This document shows, in pieces, positions 22,656-35,368 of a stretch of 64,000 bases of DNA. The notes below the pieces were generated by a model. The model had not been told where the DNA came from and made no database searches. It saw nothing but the letters and a program-made list of their open reading frames with translations. The position numbers were made by a program, and so were the translations under genes. Where the stretch lies: NCBI RefSeq assembly GCF_023278565.1, contig NC_064678.1, forward strand, positions 6,014,001 through 6,078,000. The letters are read 5' to 3'. How positions within the stretch are numbered: the first letter of the stretch is position 1; each line of letters starts with the position of its first letter. This DNA is from Colletotrichum lupini. Taxonomy: Eukaryota; Ascomycota; Sordariomycetes; Glomerellales; Glomerellaceae.

Positions 22656-25600
22656 TGCAAGACGCGCATCTCATTTTCTTCTCGTCTCCGACAATGCTCT
22701 TTCAAAACTATACCCAGCCGCCGTTGACCAGACCGCACCTTGCAGCAGTCCGGTCAGCCACAGATGTAGACCCCAAGAAATACAAAAACAATTGACACCA
22801 CTATCGCCACTGCCGCCCGCGTAAGGCTCGTGTTTCATGAACAACAACAATATCTCGTTGACCTGTCGAGATGCACCGCGGCAACCTGCCTGTAAGCCAC
22901 CCCTTCGCATCTCGTCGTCGACCAGGGAAGTCCGGATGTGGGGAACGAGGGAAGGGAGAGAGATTGCCCTAGCAAAGGCCGTGGGGTTTGACTTTACAAC
23001 TTGATGTCGCACATGGCGAACGGCTTGCCCCAAGTAGGATTGGTCTCATCGTTTCTCGCCGTTGCAAACATGGCTATCGAGCCCTGTTCCTTTTCCACAC
23101 TCGCAAGGGGCCATGTAAGTAAGCGGCCGGAAGCACCGCGGAAGTGGGGACCGACACACATCCTTGGTGTTGCCGAGGGGAGCTTGCATCAGCCTGCTGC
23201 GTTTGGTGAAGCTGTCATCTGTCAGTTGTCATATCTTCAAGGTGGTTCCTGTGCTATGGGAGAAGCTGCAACGGAGCGGCATTGAGAGACGCACCATGAG
23301 CCATGGACCGCCATCTCAAATGAAGTCCGCAGCCGCCTCGTGCGAGGCCGGCATTGTGCGACAACGTCTTCGACCTGTCAGGACAATCTCCGATCACATC
23401 CTCGCATCCCTCAGAGTTCAGCTCTACGAAGAAGACCATCTAGAATCCTAGAACGAGGTTGCCTTCGGGACGAGAGCTGATGAACTTAAGTTCGCGGTAA
23501 TTCGTAAAGTTGCTTCCGAACCTGACCGATTTCCTTTATCGTTCGCATTTCGTTGTCGTTCTCGTTGCCGCTGCCGCCTGCAACCTCATCGCGGCGTCTA
23601 GTAGATGCGGTCTCCTGGTGTAGGGCCTCGCAAGTCCCCCCTTCCAAGGCGTCCTGTATCATCAGTTGCTAATGTCGCACAGGATCACGAGAGTGACAGC
23701 ACGTCGAGTCTCGCTGCAGAGCTGCTGCATTTATTTCTGTCCGTTCTGGCCCGCTAGGCATCAACTCCCCAATCCTGTGCGACCGCGTCTCTCTTCGCCT
23801 CAGTGCGAGCGAGACATGAATATCAAAGCTCGTCAGTTGTGCTACTCCGTGGGGCTCAATGGGCCGGTCGATGATGCTGAGGTCGAGGCGGAGGAGGCCG
23901 ATTGTCTTCCCAATGCAGAATCTCGTTGCAGCCAAACCACGGAAAGTCAACTTTGTTAGCACAGTACGTCGAGGAAAGGGCATTTGGACAAACTGGAAAG
24001 GGCCCAAACCAACGGATCTGATATTCTCCATCGCCAATGTGTTAATTGTGGAGGCAGCCCGGCTCGGCTCGTCTCGTCTCGTCTCGTTCTCCTGCGCCTC
24101 CTTCGCCTCCTTCAGTGCCTGGCCCTGGTGGCTGCTCTCCATCGCTGACGACCTCAATCAATCTGCTCCGGACGTGGCCGGCCCCCTAGTATGGGCTGTC
24201 AGATGATATTGTGTCCCTAGAAGCCGGTCCAATCGCTTACGTCCTGTGTCCCTGTTGCAAACGGCTGCCCGCATATGGATGGGAGAGGGAAAAAGAAAAA
24301 CTGGTTCTGGCTATGACTGGCAGCTCCCCCAAAAGTACAGATGCAGCGCCCCGAAGATGGCTGCAAAAAATTTCCGTTGTCAGCGAAGCCGTCGAGCCAT
24401 GTGCGTTCTGCTTGCTGCCTCCCGTCCCAGAAGCAGGCACGCACAAGAAATGCCCGGTAACAGGTGAAAGGTGAAGAGAGGATCTGCATCACGACAGCCT
24501 GATCGCCGGCATGACGGCCTCACCTTGTTGGGCGAGGCTTTTGTTGCTGCATATGATATCAGTCTTGACGCTGTGCTACGCTGCCAACAACATCTCAGTC
24601 GACTCTCGATACGAACTGCTCTCCTAGAGTTTCAGCGAGGGCAGCTCGTTTCTCTTGTCTTGGAATTGCGGCGTAGGCTTTTCCATGAGAGCAAGACGAG
24701 AGTGATCCGAGAGGCCTGCGCGCTTCCAGACCATCATCAACGAGGCGAGGACATGTCTCAAACACTGTGAGGGTTCCTCTGGCAATAAGCTCATGCGGAA
24801 ACACAAGTACTGCCTGGATCTTGAGACTTTGCACCTCGTTGACCTTGCACGCCGTGAGATGATGGCAGGACAAGACTTTGCAGCGGCGACAAATATGTGC
24901 TTCACGATTCCAGTCCCACCAGCATGTCAAAAATCAACGGCAAGAAGAAAAAGAAGCTTCTTACACGGATCGAAAATCATCCCCGAGAAACGCATCATTA
25001 CGGACGTTAGGATCACGATGGAGAATAGGATCCGTCGGCTTCAAGCATGGGCTTAGCATCCATGACAGAATCCTTTTCTCCTAGTTGCTAAAGCGCCATT
25101 GGGAACGACGACGCCACGCTGGGCGAGTTTTAGTTACTTAAACTCCTGCAGCTGGACATCTACCCCTGATTCAAATGCACGGGGATATCGGACGACGTAG
25201 TATTGCAGCCTTCTTCCTTCCTCAAACCCTCATCACCAATACCGTCAACGGTGAGGGACCGACCGTCCTCTGATGCGGGGGCCTTTCGCGGCAAGCAGGC
25301 GGAGGAGAGTGCATCACGTCAAGAGAAGGCAAAGGCATGGCACACATGCCTAGCTATTCGTACAGGATTCACGTCAACGGGCATGCATCACCAGCTGGCC
25401 GCCCACGGGCGAAGCAACAACGGCAAAGCAGGTGCGGAAGGGAAAGAGAACCACACACACCGACACATTACTACGCATACACGCGCACATCCCACCATCG
25501 CTCTGTGCCTCAGCGGCCCGTTTGCTATTTCTGTCCCTTCCTTGTTTTCCTCCAACCCCCCCCCCCCTTCGCGTGCCGTGTATCGAAGCTCTTCCCGCTA

Positions 25601-26648
25601 TCTTTATCCAAAAGCAGAGGCGCGGCCGCGGCCGGAACTGCAACGTTGTGGAGGGGGAGGGCGAGAGGGGGGCAGCCAAATCCCGGCCGCCAAGTCGCGG
25701 ACGATCAGGTTGCAGCACAAGCGAGGGCGAGGGGCCGAGAAACGTGCAGGAAGGCACCTCATCTGCCACAAGGAAGAGTGCGAGGCTTGGGGAAGAGGAG
25801 ACTGCTGCTGCCGCACACCGAGGCTGGTTCAAGAAATTTCCAGAGCTACTCCGTACAACGGCGCAACAGCAACAGATGGTCTTGTTTGGCAGCTCCCCCA
25901 TCCCAATTCGGAGCCAGGTGTGCGCCCCCTTCGCCCCTCCTGGGCCTGTCGAGGCAACCTTGGGCGGCCGTCTTTGGCGGCCATATTCATGCATCTCGTT
26001 TGCCCATGTAAGAGTACTTTGCAGTGGAAGCAAGGCAAACACCGTGACCGCCGCCAGCTATTTTGGAGGGGGCATCTCTTGTGAATCCTCCTCCGGCCGT
26101 ATCTCTTCGCCGGCTGAGGTGTCGGTTTGCCTGATGGAAATTCTTCGCGGAACCTCCCGGCACCGGGCTGGCAAATGATGGCTCAAGTTTGTTGCTTGTA
26201 AATGATGTATGCAGATGACGGGCTTTGCAGCATTGGCCCCCCATGAGTCCATTTCTCCAAGATGCTCATTTCTTACAGGATTCTCTATCTCGACCGGCCA
26301 GGGAGATGTTTGGCGAACGAAACCGATGCACGTACCATGCAGCATGAAGCATGCAGCAGCAACACCGTTGATTTTCCTGCTTTTCTTGCTTTTTTTTTCT
26401 CTTCGTCTTGCTTTCGGTTCGGCCTTTGAGTCTTTCTTGGCCCCCTCCCCTTGAATATTTTTTCTTCTTCTTCTTCAGCGAGTTGGCGGTGTCACACTTT
26501 GACCGGGCGCCAAGTGGTAGCTAGTAGGCCCAGTACTGCTTGGATGGCTCGTCCTGGGGGTTGACGTCGCTGTTGGTTTCTGGCTGGAGAGCTATTCGGC
26601 CGGTTCTCTGTCTTTTCCGTATTTGGCTTTCTCGGTTCTATCATCCTG

Positions 26649-26651
<3 letters not shown>

Positions 26652-26710
<59 letters not shown>
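26652..26710 (+). repeat. (TG)n microsatellite, 59 bases
   Basis: A perfect TG run within the long intergenic region. It is the longest simple repeat in the window and likely polymorphic. Confidence 0.95.
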
Positions 26711-26711
<1 letters not shown>

Positions 26712-29590
26712 GCAGCAAAGGCCGCTTCCGCAGTGTGACACAGGGGCCAGCGACACCCACCACAAGCGTATTCACTGTCGATGGCTTGCGTCACGTAACC
26801 TTCAGCTTTGTGCATTTTGTGTCTCTCGCTCTCTTCCTATCACTTTTGTACATGAACCGGGGGAAAAGTGTGACTTGCCCTGATACGACCCAATCTCTCG
26901 CTGATGATGGCTCTGCTCTTTTCCATCCATTAGTTATCGTGGTAGGGTCACACGATCAAGCGTCCATGATTTGAACCCTCTAAGTGGGACCGAGATGGCC
27001 GTTTTGCCCGACGAAAGGTCGAGCCAAAAAAAAGTGTTTGTCGTGTCGGTTTCTTCGGTGTCATTTTGGAAAAGATACCATTCCCATTTCAGAAGTCTTT
27101 TTGCCCAAAGCAGATGCTACTTCTATGCTTCTGTGCTTCCTCCTTTCCCGTATCTCACTTTTGTTTCTGTTGACGACTGGTGAAGTCTAGAATCTTTGGA
27201 AGATAGAGTGGTTGTTGTGGGGAAACGAACAGCCTGGCTGTTGTTCCCATGATACATGTACCTCGTCATCGTGGGAGGATCATCCGTCCAATACATGTTG
27301 TCTTCTCCGTTGGACGCGCTTGCACCGAGCGTTTATACAAGTCTCGGTTACCATACGACAACTCGGCAGTTTTCTTCAGCAATGGAAATTGCGCGCGTGG
27401 GGGGTACGTTGAGGAATTGAGTGTTCTCACGGGGTTGGGACACCTGCCTCCTCCCATCACCTCTAAAATTGTTGTCTCGATCCCCAGCAATAGGCCCAGG
27501 ATGGGAACTCTCCTTACGCGATGGTGGCGATAACATAGGAACAGCAGTCTCGCTTCCCCAAGGCAAGACGAATATCAAACGTCAGTCTGATTGGATGTGC
27601 AGGGGTTTCCAAGTCATCTTTACGGCTGAGAAGAAGATGATGCAGTCTCAAAAGGTCTAAGACCGTTCTTCTCACACTGTCATTTCCTCTTCTCTGAAGT
27701 TGCCAATGAGCTGTGCTGCAAATGGAACGAGGTCCTTCGGGTCTAGCTTGGCCTAGCCCCCGAGAACCCCAGACCCTTTTTTCTCCTCATTAAGAGTTCC
27801 AAGATACACCCAAGATGAGATCGACTTTCCCTCCCGGCTGGCCCTACAAGATCTTCCAACGCAGGACTGGGGGCCCCCCCTGCTCAATTAACCTGTCCGC
27901 CCCTCGTCCTCCTACCTCTCCGCCGTCGCCGCCCCTCTTCCGTTTGCTCTCCACGTTCCGTCCCTCCAGCGCCAAAGTACCTCCCCCCCGAATCTGCGTT
28001 ATGGAAGAAGAACTGGAGACAGGAGTGGAGGGGTGTTGATTGTATGTAGACGCTCTCTCTTTCTCTCTACCTCGCTGGGTGTATCCATCCCCCCACCCAC
28101 CCCAGTAGGCCATGCTTGTTTGTCACTGACTACCAGAGCCGAAGTGAGGTCTCCTTCTCCCCCGTTCTAATGTACGTCTTTCTGTGGCTTCCCGCGCCGT
28201 CGGTGCTACTGCAGCACCACATGAGTCTCTTTTTTTCACTCTCATCTGTTTATGTAGGTAAATCAACACTACATCTGCTTCTCTGTTGCTTCGGTCTAGT
28301 TCAAGGGACCCCAAAAAAAAAACATGCTGTAGCAGCCTTGTCTTCCTTCGCCCGTCCGATGACAGATGTCGTGTCTGTGTGGTCCGCAAGCTTCCATGGG
28401 GGGAACGAGAAGAGGGGGGAAAGGTATACGCGCCAATGTAAAAGGAGAGAGTGGTGAGAGGGGGGCGTGTATGGAACAAATGACCTGATTTTCATATCCA
28501 TGGGAAATCAACTCTGTGTAAAGAGAATATTCAAGATGTGGAAAATGCCTCTGATGGATGTATTCCGGACAGACAGTCGGAGGGTGTGGATACGTTTGAA
28601 GGCATGGTGCAAACACAGGAACAACCAAGCTATCTCTCCTGCGTTGCCGAATCAAAAGATGCGTTCTCCAAGACCAGGATGCGTATAACACTCGCTGGCT
28701 GCAGCTGCTTCACGCCTGTTTTCTCGTCGTGTTGTTTTATTTATCTTTTCTTTTTTAATCCGGGGGGTTTTTATCAATCTTTTCTCCCCATCTTCCCTCA
28801 TAAGCTGGCCTGGCTCATGTCATTGCCTCTTCTCATTGACTTATTTTGTTTTTTCCGGACTTCCATGTGGAACACTGAATAAGTCTCGAACCTTTTTTCG
28901 CCCTGCCAGATCTCTACACCTGGGGGAGGCATTCCATCAGCGGACTTGTCTCAACACTTTCCTCTTTCTTCAAGAAAGTAACGTCTCACAAAGAGGCGTG
29001 AGGAGAAAACAAGAACAAGATCTACCCTCATCCAGCAACTCACCCCTTATTTCCTCCTTTCTCCTCTTTCTCTTTCTCTGTTTCTGCCTCTACCTCTGCC
29101 TCCTACACATATCAACCAGGTCCCATCCCAGTTAGTCTCGAATGAAATCAGACTTGCTGAAGAAGGGGAAAAGCAAAGCACGACGTCCCCCATCCTTTTA
29201 TGAAACGAGACAAGGACTTTGACGCCTGGTCACGACAGCATCAGCATCAGCATCAGCAGCATCGAGAAAAAAGAGGCTTATTGTCCCCCTCATCGACGAA
29301 TGCGAAGCACAGCATCCCTCCAATCCCACATCTCTCCAAAGAAAAGACTGACCACACACACCGAAACAAGAAACAAACAAGAAAAGCCCAGTCCAGCCCC
29401 TCGCTTCCTGTGACAAGCGCGCCAAATCTTGCCCACGCTACCAGACATTGCTACACGATCGAAGCCCACCACCCCAATCGTCATCGTCATCGTCTATTAC
29501 ACTACCTTACCTTCTCGCTACGTCTTTAAGCCTTGTTTTAGAGCAAGATCATCCGAGAACGGAGTAATATTTGGTGCGAATACAACAACG

Positions 29591-31536
29591 ATGGTCAGCC
29601 CAGCATACTACGCAGACGGAAGACGATATAGCCGCGTCGACCCGACATACGTCTACCCGGAACGGCAGCAACGACATCACTCGCATTCTTCTGAAGCGCG
29701 GACATCTAATATGACGGAGCGAGAGACTGACACGGATACACCCCCCCGCAAGCGTATTGCCGTTGCTGTAAGTTCCTTTCCTTTTCCTTTGTCATTCCAC
29801 TCCTTTCTCATTAGCTTGGATATGCTTTACATCTCTTGTTTGTCTCTTCTCTTTCACGTATGTTTCTATATCAAAAACGAGCCAGTCCTCGAAAGGTTCA
29901 ACTTGAACGCTGGAAGCCGTACAAACTAGGGGAACTTGCATACCCGTTGTTTGATGTAACAAAGATGGGGAAAGGAGAAAAAAGAAAGATCTGACAAGAT
30001 TGACAGTGTGGCCGTTGCCGGAAGCGCAAGATTCGCTGCAGCGGAGATACGGGCAACGGACTTCCATGCCAGAACTGCAAGGCCGCCGGCGCCGAATCCT
30101 GCATGTTCTTACGAGTAAGTCGAACAATGCCTATGGGGGTCTCGATGCTGCCTGCCCCCTTGGAGTCCTGGACTAACACGGAATTTCCAAAGGTCGCCTC
30201 AACAGAAGCTCCCTGGGTATCTACAGATCAAACATTCACATACGATCTCAAAGCCGCAAGAGCATACGCCCACACCGCCATGGCCTCACCCCTGAACTCG
30301 TCCCCGCCTCACCACTACACCTCCGACATCCACGACGGCCTTCCCCGCTACTCATCGACATCAGCCAGCTACTACGGCGGAAAATACTACGCCTCGCCCG
30401 CGACTATGCCGAGTTGGTCTGCCACGCCGGGCTACTCAGAGGACGCCGTGGACTACAGCCCCGCCGCGGTGGCCTCCATGGGATACCCGTACTCTTACCA
30501 GCAGCCCTCGGACACGAGCTACTACTACCGCGTAAACCCCACCGCAAAGGTCGCCGCAGCGGCACCAAGCGCGGGTGACTTATACGTCAACACGGCGGAC
30601 GCCGTAGCAGCGGCGGGATACGCCTATGGCAGCAACGCCGGCACCGTCACCCAGCTTCCTCACCGGCCCGCTACAAACGTGGCAGCGGCAGCAGCAGCAG
30701 CGGTGCAGCAGGGCGAGGGCCAGAATTTCTCCTTCACCGGCGTCGCCGCTTCTTTGCCCCCCGCCGGTGGCGACCGTCGACTACCCGACCGGGCTACGCG
30801 TCAACCCGTCGCCAATGCAAACGTCCTAGCCTACCGTACAGAAGGCGCCGCTGCTGCTACATCCTCTACGGCATCGGCGTCGACAAAGTCCTCAGGTAGC
30901 CCGACGTCTCAGCCATCCCCAATCTCAGACGTGACGACAAGCTACACAACTTCGGGCCCCAGCGGATCAGGAAGCTTCGAGACGTCGCCCGTATCAGCGT
31001 ACCCTCCGCCATCGCACACCGTTCCGTCTATGACGCATCAGCAGCAGCGTATTTCCAACGCTGAGATGGCAGGATACCCGCCCTCCACGACCACGAGCGG
31101 CGGTAATGAGCCCATCTTCAGTGCTTCGGAATCGAGTCTCCGGTCCGCGTCTGATTCCGACTTAAGCTACAAGTACACAGACTCTTCCACTGCACCGTCA
31201 GGGGTAGGCAGGGACGGCAGCGGTCGTCGCGGAAGCGGCGAGACCACGAGTTCCACTTCCTCTTCGTCTTCCACCACGCCTGTGGGCGGAGGCGGCTCGC
31301 TCTCCAACGGGCAGCAGTATACAGTCACCACGCCGTCGCCGGGCATGTACGCCTCCGTGGGTCACCATGGACGGCATCACATCGGGCAGTACATGCTCTC
31401 CGAGGAGGTCGCGGCCGAGCAGCACCATCACCAGCATCATCACGATCATCACCATGGTCACGGTCATAGCCACCACCACAGCAGTCATCATCACCACTCG
31501 GGTCGCAGGTCTGCGGGTGGCTTGTCCGCTTCCTAG
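29591..31536 (+). CDS. Zn2Cys6 transcription factor with His-rich C-terminus
   Basis: Fungal DNA-binding regulator. Exons 29591-29767, 30007-30114 and 30193-31536 give 542 residues. The whole zinc cluster is in the 108-base middle exon: Cys60, 63, 70, 80, 83 and 91 (CX2CX6CX9CX2CX7C), with the basic stretch RKRKIR. A basic PPRKR precedes it. The rest is low-complexity: Tyr/Ser/Pro-rich (about 110-240), then Ser/Thr-rich, ending in a His-rich tail (about 505-530). No fungal_trans middle domain is visible. The final intron is 78 bases and stop-free, so its retention would only insert 26 residues. The start has a good context (ACGATGG). Target genes are unknown. Confidence 0.85.
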
Positions 31537-33942
31537 GATGAAACCTTGCGCTCCGGCCGGCCGGCTGGGGCGCTTGATGCTCACTCCTTGGTGGTGCCAG
31601 CAAAGGAATCGGGGGCCCCCTTTTCCGCCATGGCAATTACTGCTTGCTGCAACATTCTTTTCGCAATCGCTTTTGTCTTATTCGCCCACTCCTTTTATTG
31701 CACTTTTCGATTCTAAGAACAACTGCGATGCTGTCGGCGCTCATTCTCGCCAAATGAGGACACATCCCGTGACACTAACCGGTGAGAGAGGGAATCCCAA
31801 CTCGGTGAAAGCGGAATACGAGTCCAGTGTATGAAAGGTGAAGAAACGTACGTCACCGAGTTCTCCAGATCCGGCATTCATATTCCTAGATGCTATTCTG
31901 GGATGTGAGAGAACCTGCAGCGTAAGCCGTGGCGGACATTCGACTTCCTGGGTTCCTGCACGCCTTTTCATCAACACGAAACATACCGGTATGCATACTC
32001 CAATGATGAATGGGAGGTGCAGGTTGTCATTGAGGAAACAAAACCGCCTCCTGGCCGTATGCTGTCGAAGCAGAGTACGCCACAGCCTTGTTCCCCCTCT
32101 CGTACGTCGTCGAAACACAAGACGCCATTGCAGGGGAGAAGCTTTCGTTTTCAGGCAGGGGCGGTACATCGCCCACCCTCTATTCTTCTCCAGCAGGAAG
32201 CGAGACGTGGCTTGCCCTTTTGTACGAAGTCCAGGCACCGGATTTGGGGGTTCCTTTCTTCCCCGGTGGAGAGGGTGTGGTCCGCTGCATGCGTGTGGCC
32301 CAGCCTTGCTTGGCTTTATCATCGACGGTACCCAACGACAACGACAACGTCTACGCCGCCAACGTACATACCGTTACCGGAGGCCAAGAGAACCGAGAAA
32401 GGTTCCATCTCTGCAGGCAATGGGAGGCCCAAGAATGAAGCCGTTGGAAAATACTACCCAATGTGGCCTTGCGTCCATCAATGACATCTCAGAACACACT
32501 CCGTTCGTGTCTTTCGGTGTGGCGTGGTGGCTGTCATCGAGAACGAGAGGGGGGAGGCAGGAAGCCGAATAGGATCTCACCTCGAGATCCCGGCGGCATG
32601 ATGCGGCTGCCCGAACCCGGGACGCCCGCCCCTGACACCCGTCCAGTCCCGTCCCGTTTCCTCCCTCCATTTCCCGCCTCGCAGGTTCCAAGTCAGATTT
32701 CCCCAATATTGGACCAATACCTCTCGACCGGAGTTATGAGCCCCCTCCCTTCTTCAGCCCCCCCTTTCGTGTTCCCAGAGAGCATTAGTTAACTTCTTCT
32801 CGCTCGTCTCTCCCTCAATAGTACCCCGCCTCGTGTCCGGCCAGCTGGGGTCACTGGCGAGGGATTCGAGTTCCGAGAGGAGAGCAAAGTCTGTGGTCTC
32901 TTTGGGTTGTGTCTATGTTTTTGGTTATTGATCCTGCAATTCACGCCTACACGCATGTCATCATCCTCTCTCTCTCTCTACTTTTACACATCCATCATTC
33001 ATTACCTTTCCCCCCTAGTCACTTCCTCAATTTTCATGCTCTTTGTACCTCATCGCACTTGCGTGGTCTACGTTGGGTAATCGTGTACCAGTCTGCATAT
33101 CTTCCTTTGATGTCCTGTATTTTCTCGCTCATCTGCTACGGTTTGACTGAAACGGTGTAATAACTGAGAGTTGGGGGAAAGCATTCGGGTGACGGAACGG
33201 ATGGACGTTTACAAGATCCCCGGGGAAGGTGTCTCGTGACAGGAACCTCATGGAAACGGCGATACAAAAAAGAATGGCAGTATGAATTAGTGGACATTGA
33301 TACCTGGACAAGAGGGGCTAAGGGGTATGGGGTCAGGGAGCTTTGGGGCATGGTACTTCATAAAAAAATTGAGGTTTATCAGGGGGGCATTGTTTGGTCT
33401 TCATCATGTTGCCGGGGCATTGGGCTGGCTGAATTCTTTTTCTGTTGCTCTTGACTTCCCTTTTTTAGTTCCCAGCCACAGCAAGCCATAGTACAGGTGC
33501 AGCTTAGGTACGGGGTGAGTATAATTAATCAAATCACCAAAAACGGTGCGGTCCCTCAAAAAATCGCCAGGTTAATCACGCTGAAAAAATTATTCGTATG
33601 CCCTGCTCGTGAGCCACCCATGTCCAGCGCGTGATTGTTCTCAGTGCGATATACCGAGGGTCCTGAGGCATGGGCTGTCTGATCAGAGATAGAGAAGAGT
33701 CATTGAGGTCAAGAAGCATTCATCCATACTGGCGTCAGAGACAAGGCCCCTGTCAGGATCGGACTAACGCCTTACACGATGGGCAGGAATCGAGCAAAAA
33801 TCGAATAACCTCTCTCATGATGCTTTTCTTCGTGGTCTTCTCGTATGGATATTGGGTATGAACAACTTGCTCCCCCCTCGTCTCAAACACGGAGGGAAAC
33901 ATGGATAGTGTGTGCGCTGGCACCTCTGCAAAAAATCCCCTT
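31537..33942. other. Convergent gap, Zn2Cys6 regulator / mannose-6-phosphate isomerase
   Basis: 2.4 kb with the 3' ends of two convergent genes. Frames of 190-240 codons on both strands around 31.7-32.6 kb overlap one another and lack recognisable motifs. No RNA gene or mobile element is recognised. Confidence 0.45.
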
Positions 33943-35368
33943 TTACAACTTTTCCTCCGGCTTCTCCTCAATCTCGCAAAACGCCTTGAACGTGACAAAC
34001 TCGTCATCGTCGTCACCCTCGGACTGCAACACCAACTCCGCCGTCGATCCGACAAAGAAGACGTTACCCTCGCTAATCTTCTGCACTGTCGGGCCAACGG
34101 AAATGGTGCCCTTGCCAGAAGTACAGATGATGATGCTGGGACCCTCAATGGGCTCAAAGGTAACCTTGGCCCCGTCGCCATTGAGCAGCGACCGGACGAC
34201 GCTGAATTCCTGAATGGGCGGGTCGTACAAGATGACGGCAGAGCCAGAGCTGTAGGCGGCGCGGTTGAGGGTGGCGTAGGGGTACTCGGATGGAGACATC
34301 TTTTGCTCGTCAATAGGCGCGTAGTTGTAGGTGAGCATGTCGACGAGGGTGGGCACATCCTTGAACTTGGGGGTGAAGCCGGCGCGGACGACGTTGTCTG
34401 AGGCGGCCATGCATTCGATAATGTCGCCCGAGAGGTACGCGTGGATGTCGTCGGCGACAAGGAACATGGCCTCGCCGGGCTCCATCTTGACGTAGTTTAG
34501 GAAGAAGAGGACGAAGAGCCCAATGTCTGCGCCGAATTCGGCGTGGTTACGGAGGATCAGCTCCGAGAGGGTCTCGCCGTCTGTCGTGGCAACGCCGCCG
34601 CCGGCAAAATTGCTGCCTTCTGACTTGGCGAGGGCCACAAGCTTCTCCGTCTGCTTCTCAATCTCTTCGGGTGTGGCGGACAGAAGGGCGGCAAAGGCAT
34701 GCTGCAGGGCCTTCTTATTCCGGTCCTTGGTCTCGGGGTTCTCGGTCTCCTCCTCACCCTTGACTGTATTGATGAATTCGTCGGCCTTGTCTTCGACGAC
34801 CAGGCTCTTCAAGGGAGGAACCGTCGCGAGGAAGTGTGAGATCTCGGAAAGGGGTCGGAATCCACAGAGACCCTCGAATGGGGTGATGGCGATAGCCATC
34901 TCGGGTTTGTGGTTGTCATCGGGGTAGTTCTTGGGGTCGCGAGCGTGCAGCTGTTCGGCAAGCTTCTTATTGGGGTGGGCCTGTATCGAGAGGGCCTTGT
35001 TGATGGAGAGGACCTTGAAGAGGAAAGGAAGCTTCGAGTCGTACTTGGAGGAGATAGGTGCGGAGAGAAGTTGCTGGTTGTCTTGGACGAGTTCGAGAAG
35101 GGTGCGACCAGACTGCAGGTCTTTTGAGGGGTTTGAGGGGTGGGTGCCCATCCAGAGCTGCAAATACCAGTTAGCAATGTGATTCTGGGGCTTAATACAG
35201 AAACAAGGTTGAGCTCACCTCTGCGTAAGGCTTCTCCGATTCAATGCTGAAGCCCTCAGCTGGCGTTGTCGCCGCAAAGCGCGCAGCTGCTGAGTCCCCT
35301 CCCTTCTTTCCCCATTCATAGGAGTTCACTCCGCATTGAAGCTTGAACAGAGGGACCTGTAGGACCAT
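33943..35368 (-). CDS. Mannose-6-phosphate isomerase, type I
   Basis: Zinc enzyme that interconverts fructose-6-phosphate and mannose-6-phosphate in the cytosol, feeding GDP-mannose for glycosylation and cell-wall mannan. Exons 35219-35368 and 33943-35157 encode 454 residues; the intron is 61 bases, phase 0, donor GTGAGC. The N-terminus [19 protein letters not shown] is typical. Zinc-ligand motifs are [13 protein letters not shown] (Gln and His), the Glu of HKPEMAIA, and the His in [20 protein letters not shown]. The signature continues as [13 protein letters not shown]. Length matches fungal PMI. It is divergent from SGF29. Confidence 0.95.

Larger units (their letters stand above)
22619..29590. 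other. 7 kb gap upstream of the Zn2Cys6 regulator
   Basis: No protein gene is supported. Contents are the CAG tract, a GC-rich stretch at 25.2-26.2 kb with long overlapping open frames in four frames, a C12 run at 25556-25567, a (TG)n tract at 26652-26710 and a TACTCCGTA at 25847. The last 1-2 kb is CT/CA-rich, as in long leaders. A large regulatory region or non-coding transcripts for the downstream regulator is the natural reading but is not proven. Confidence 0.45.

Noticed and set aside
22433..22738. Minus-strand frame opposite the RS-rich tail of the PPIL4-like gene
   Set aside because: A mirror of the Arg/Asp repeats and the CAG tract; the poly-Leu stretch is the antisense of CAG.
25203..26178. 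Long plus-strand frames (up to 293 codons) as protein genes
   Set aside because: They overlap one another in three frames, have no recognisable motif, no clear start context and no supporting intron structure; treated as stop-poor GC-rich DNA.
31741..32572. Overlapping frames of 193 codons (minus) and 244 codons (plus)
   Set aside because: They are antisense to each other, lack motifs and lie in a convergent 3' gap.
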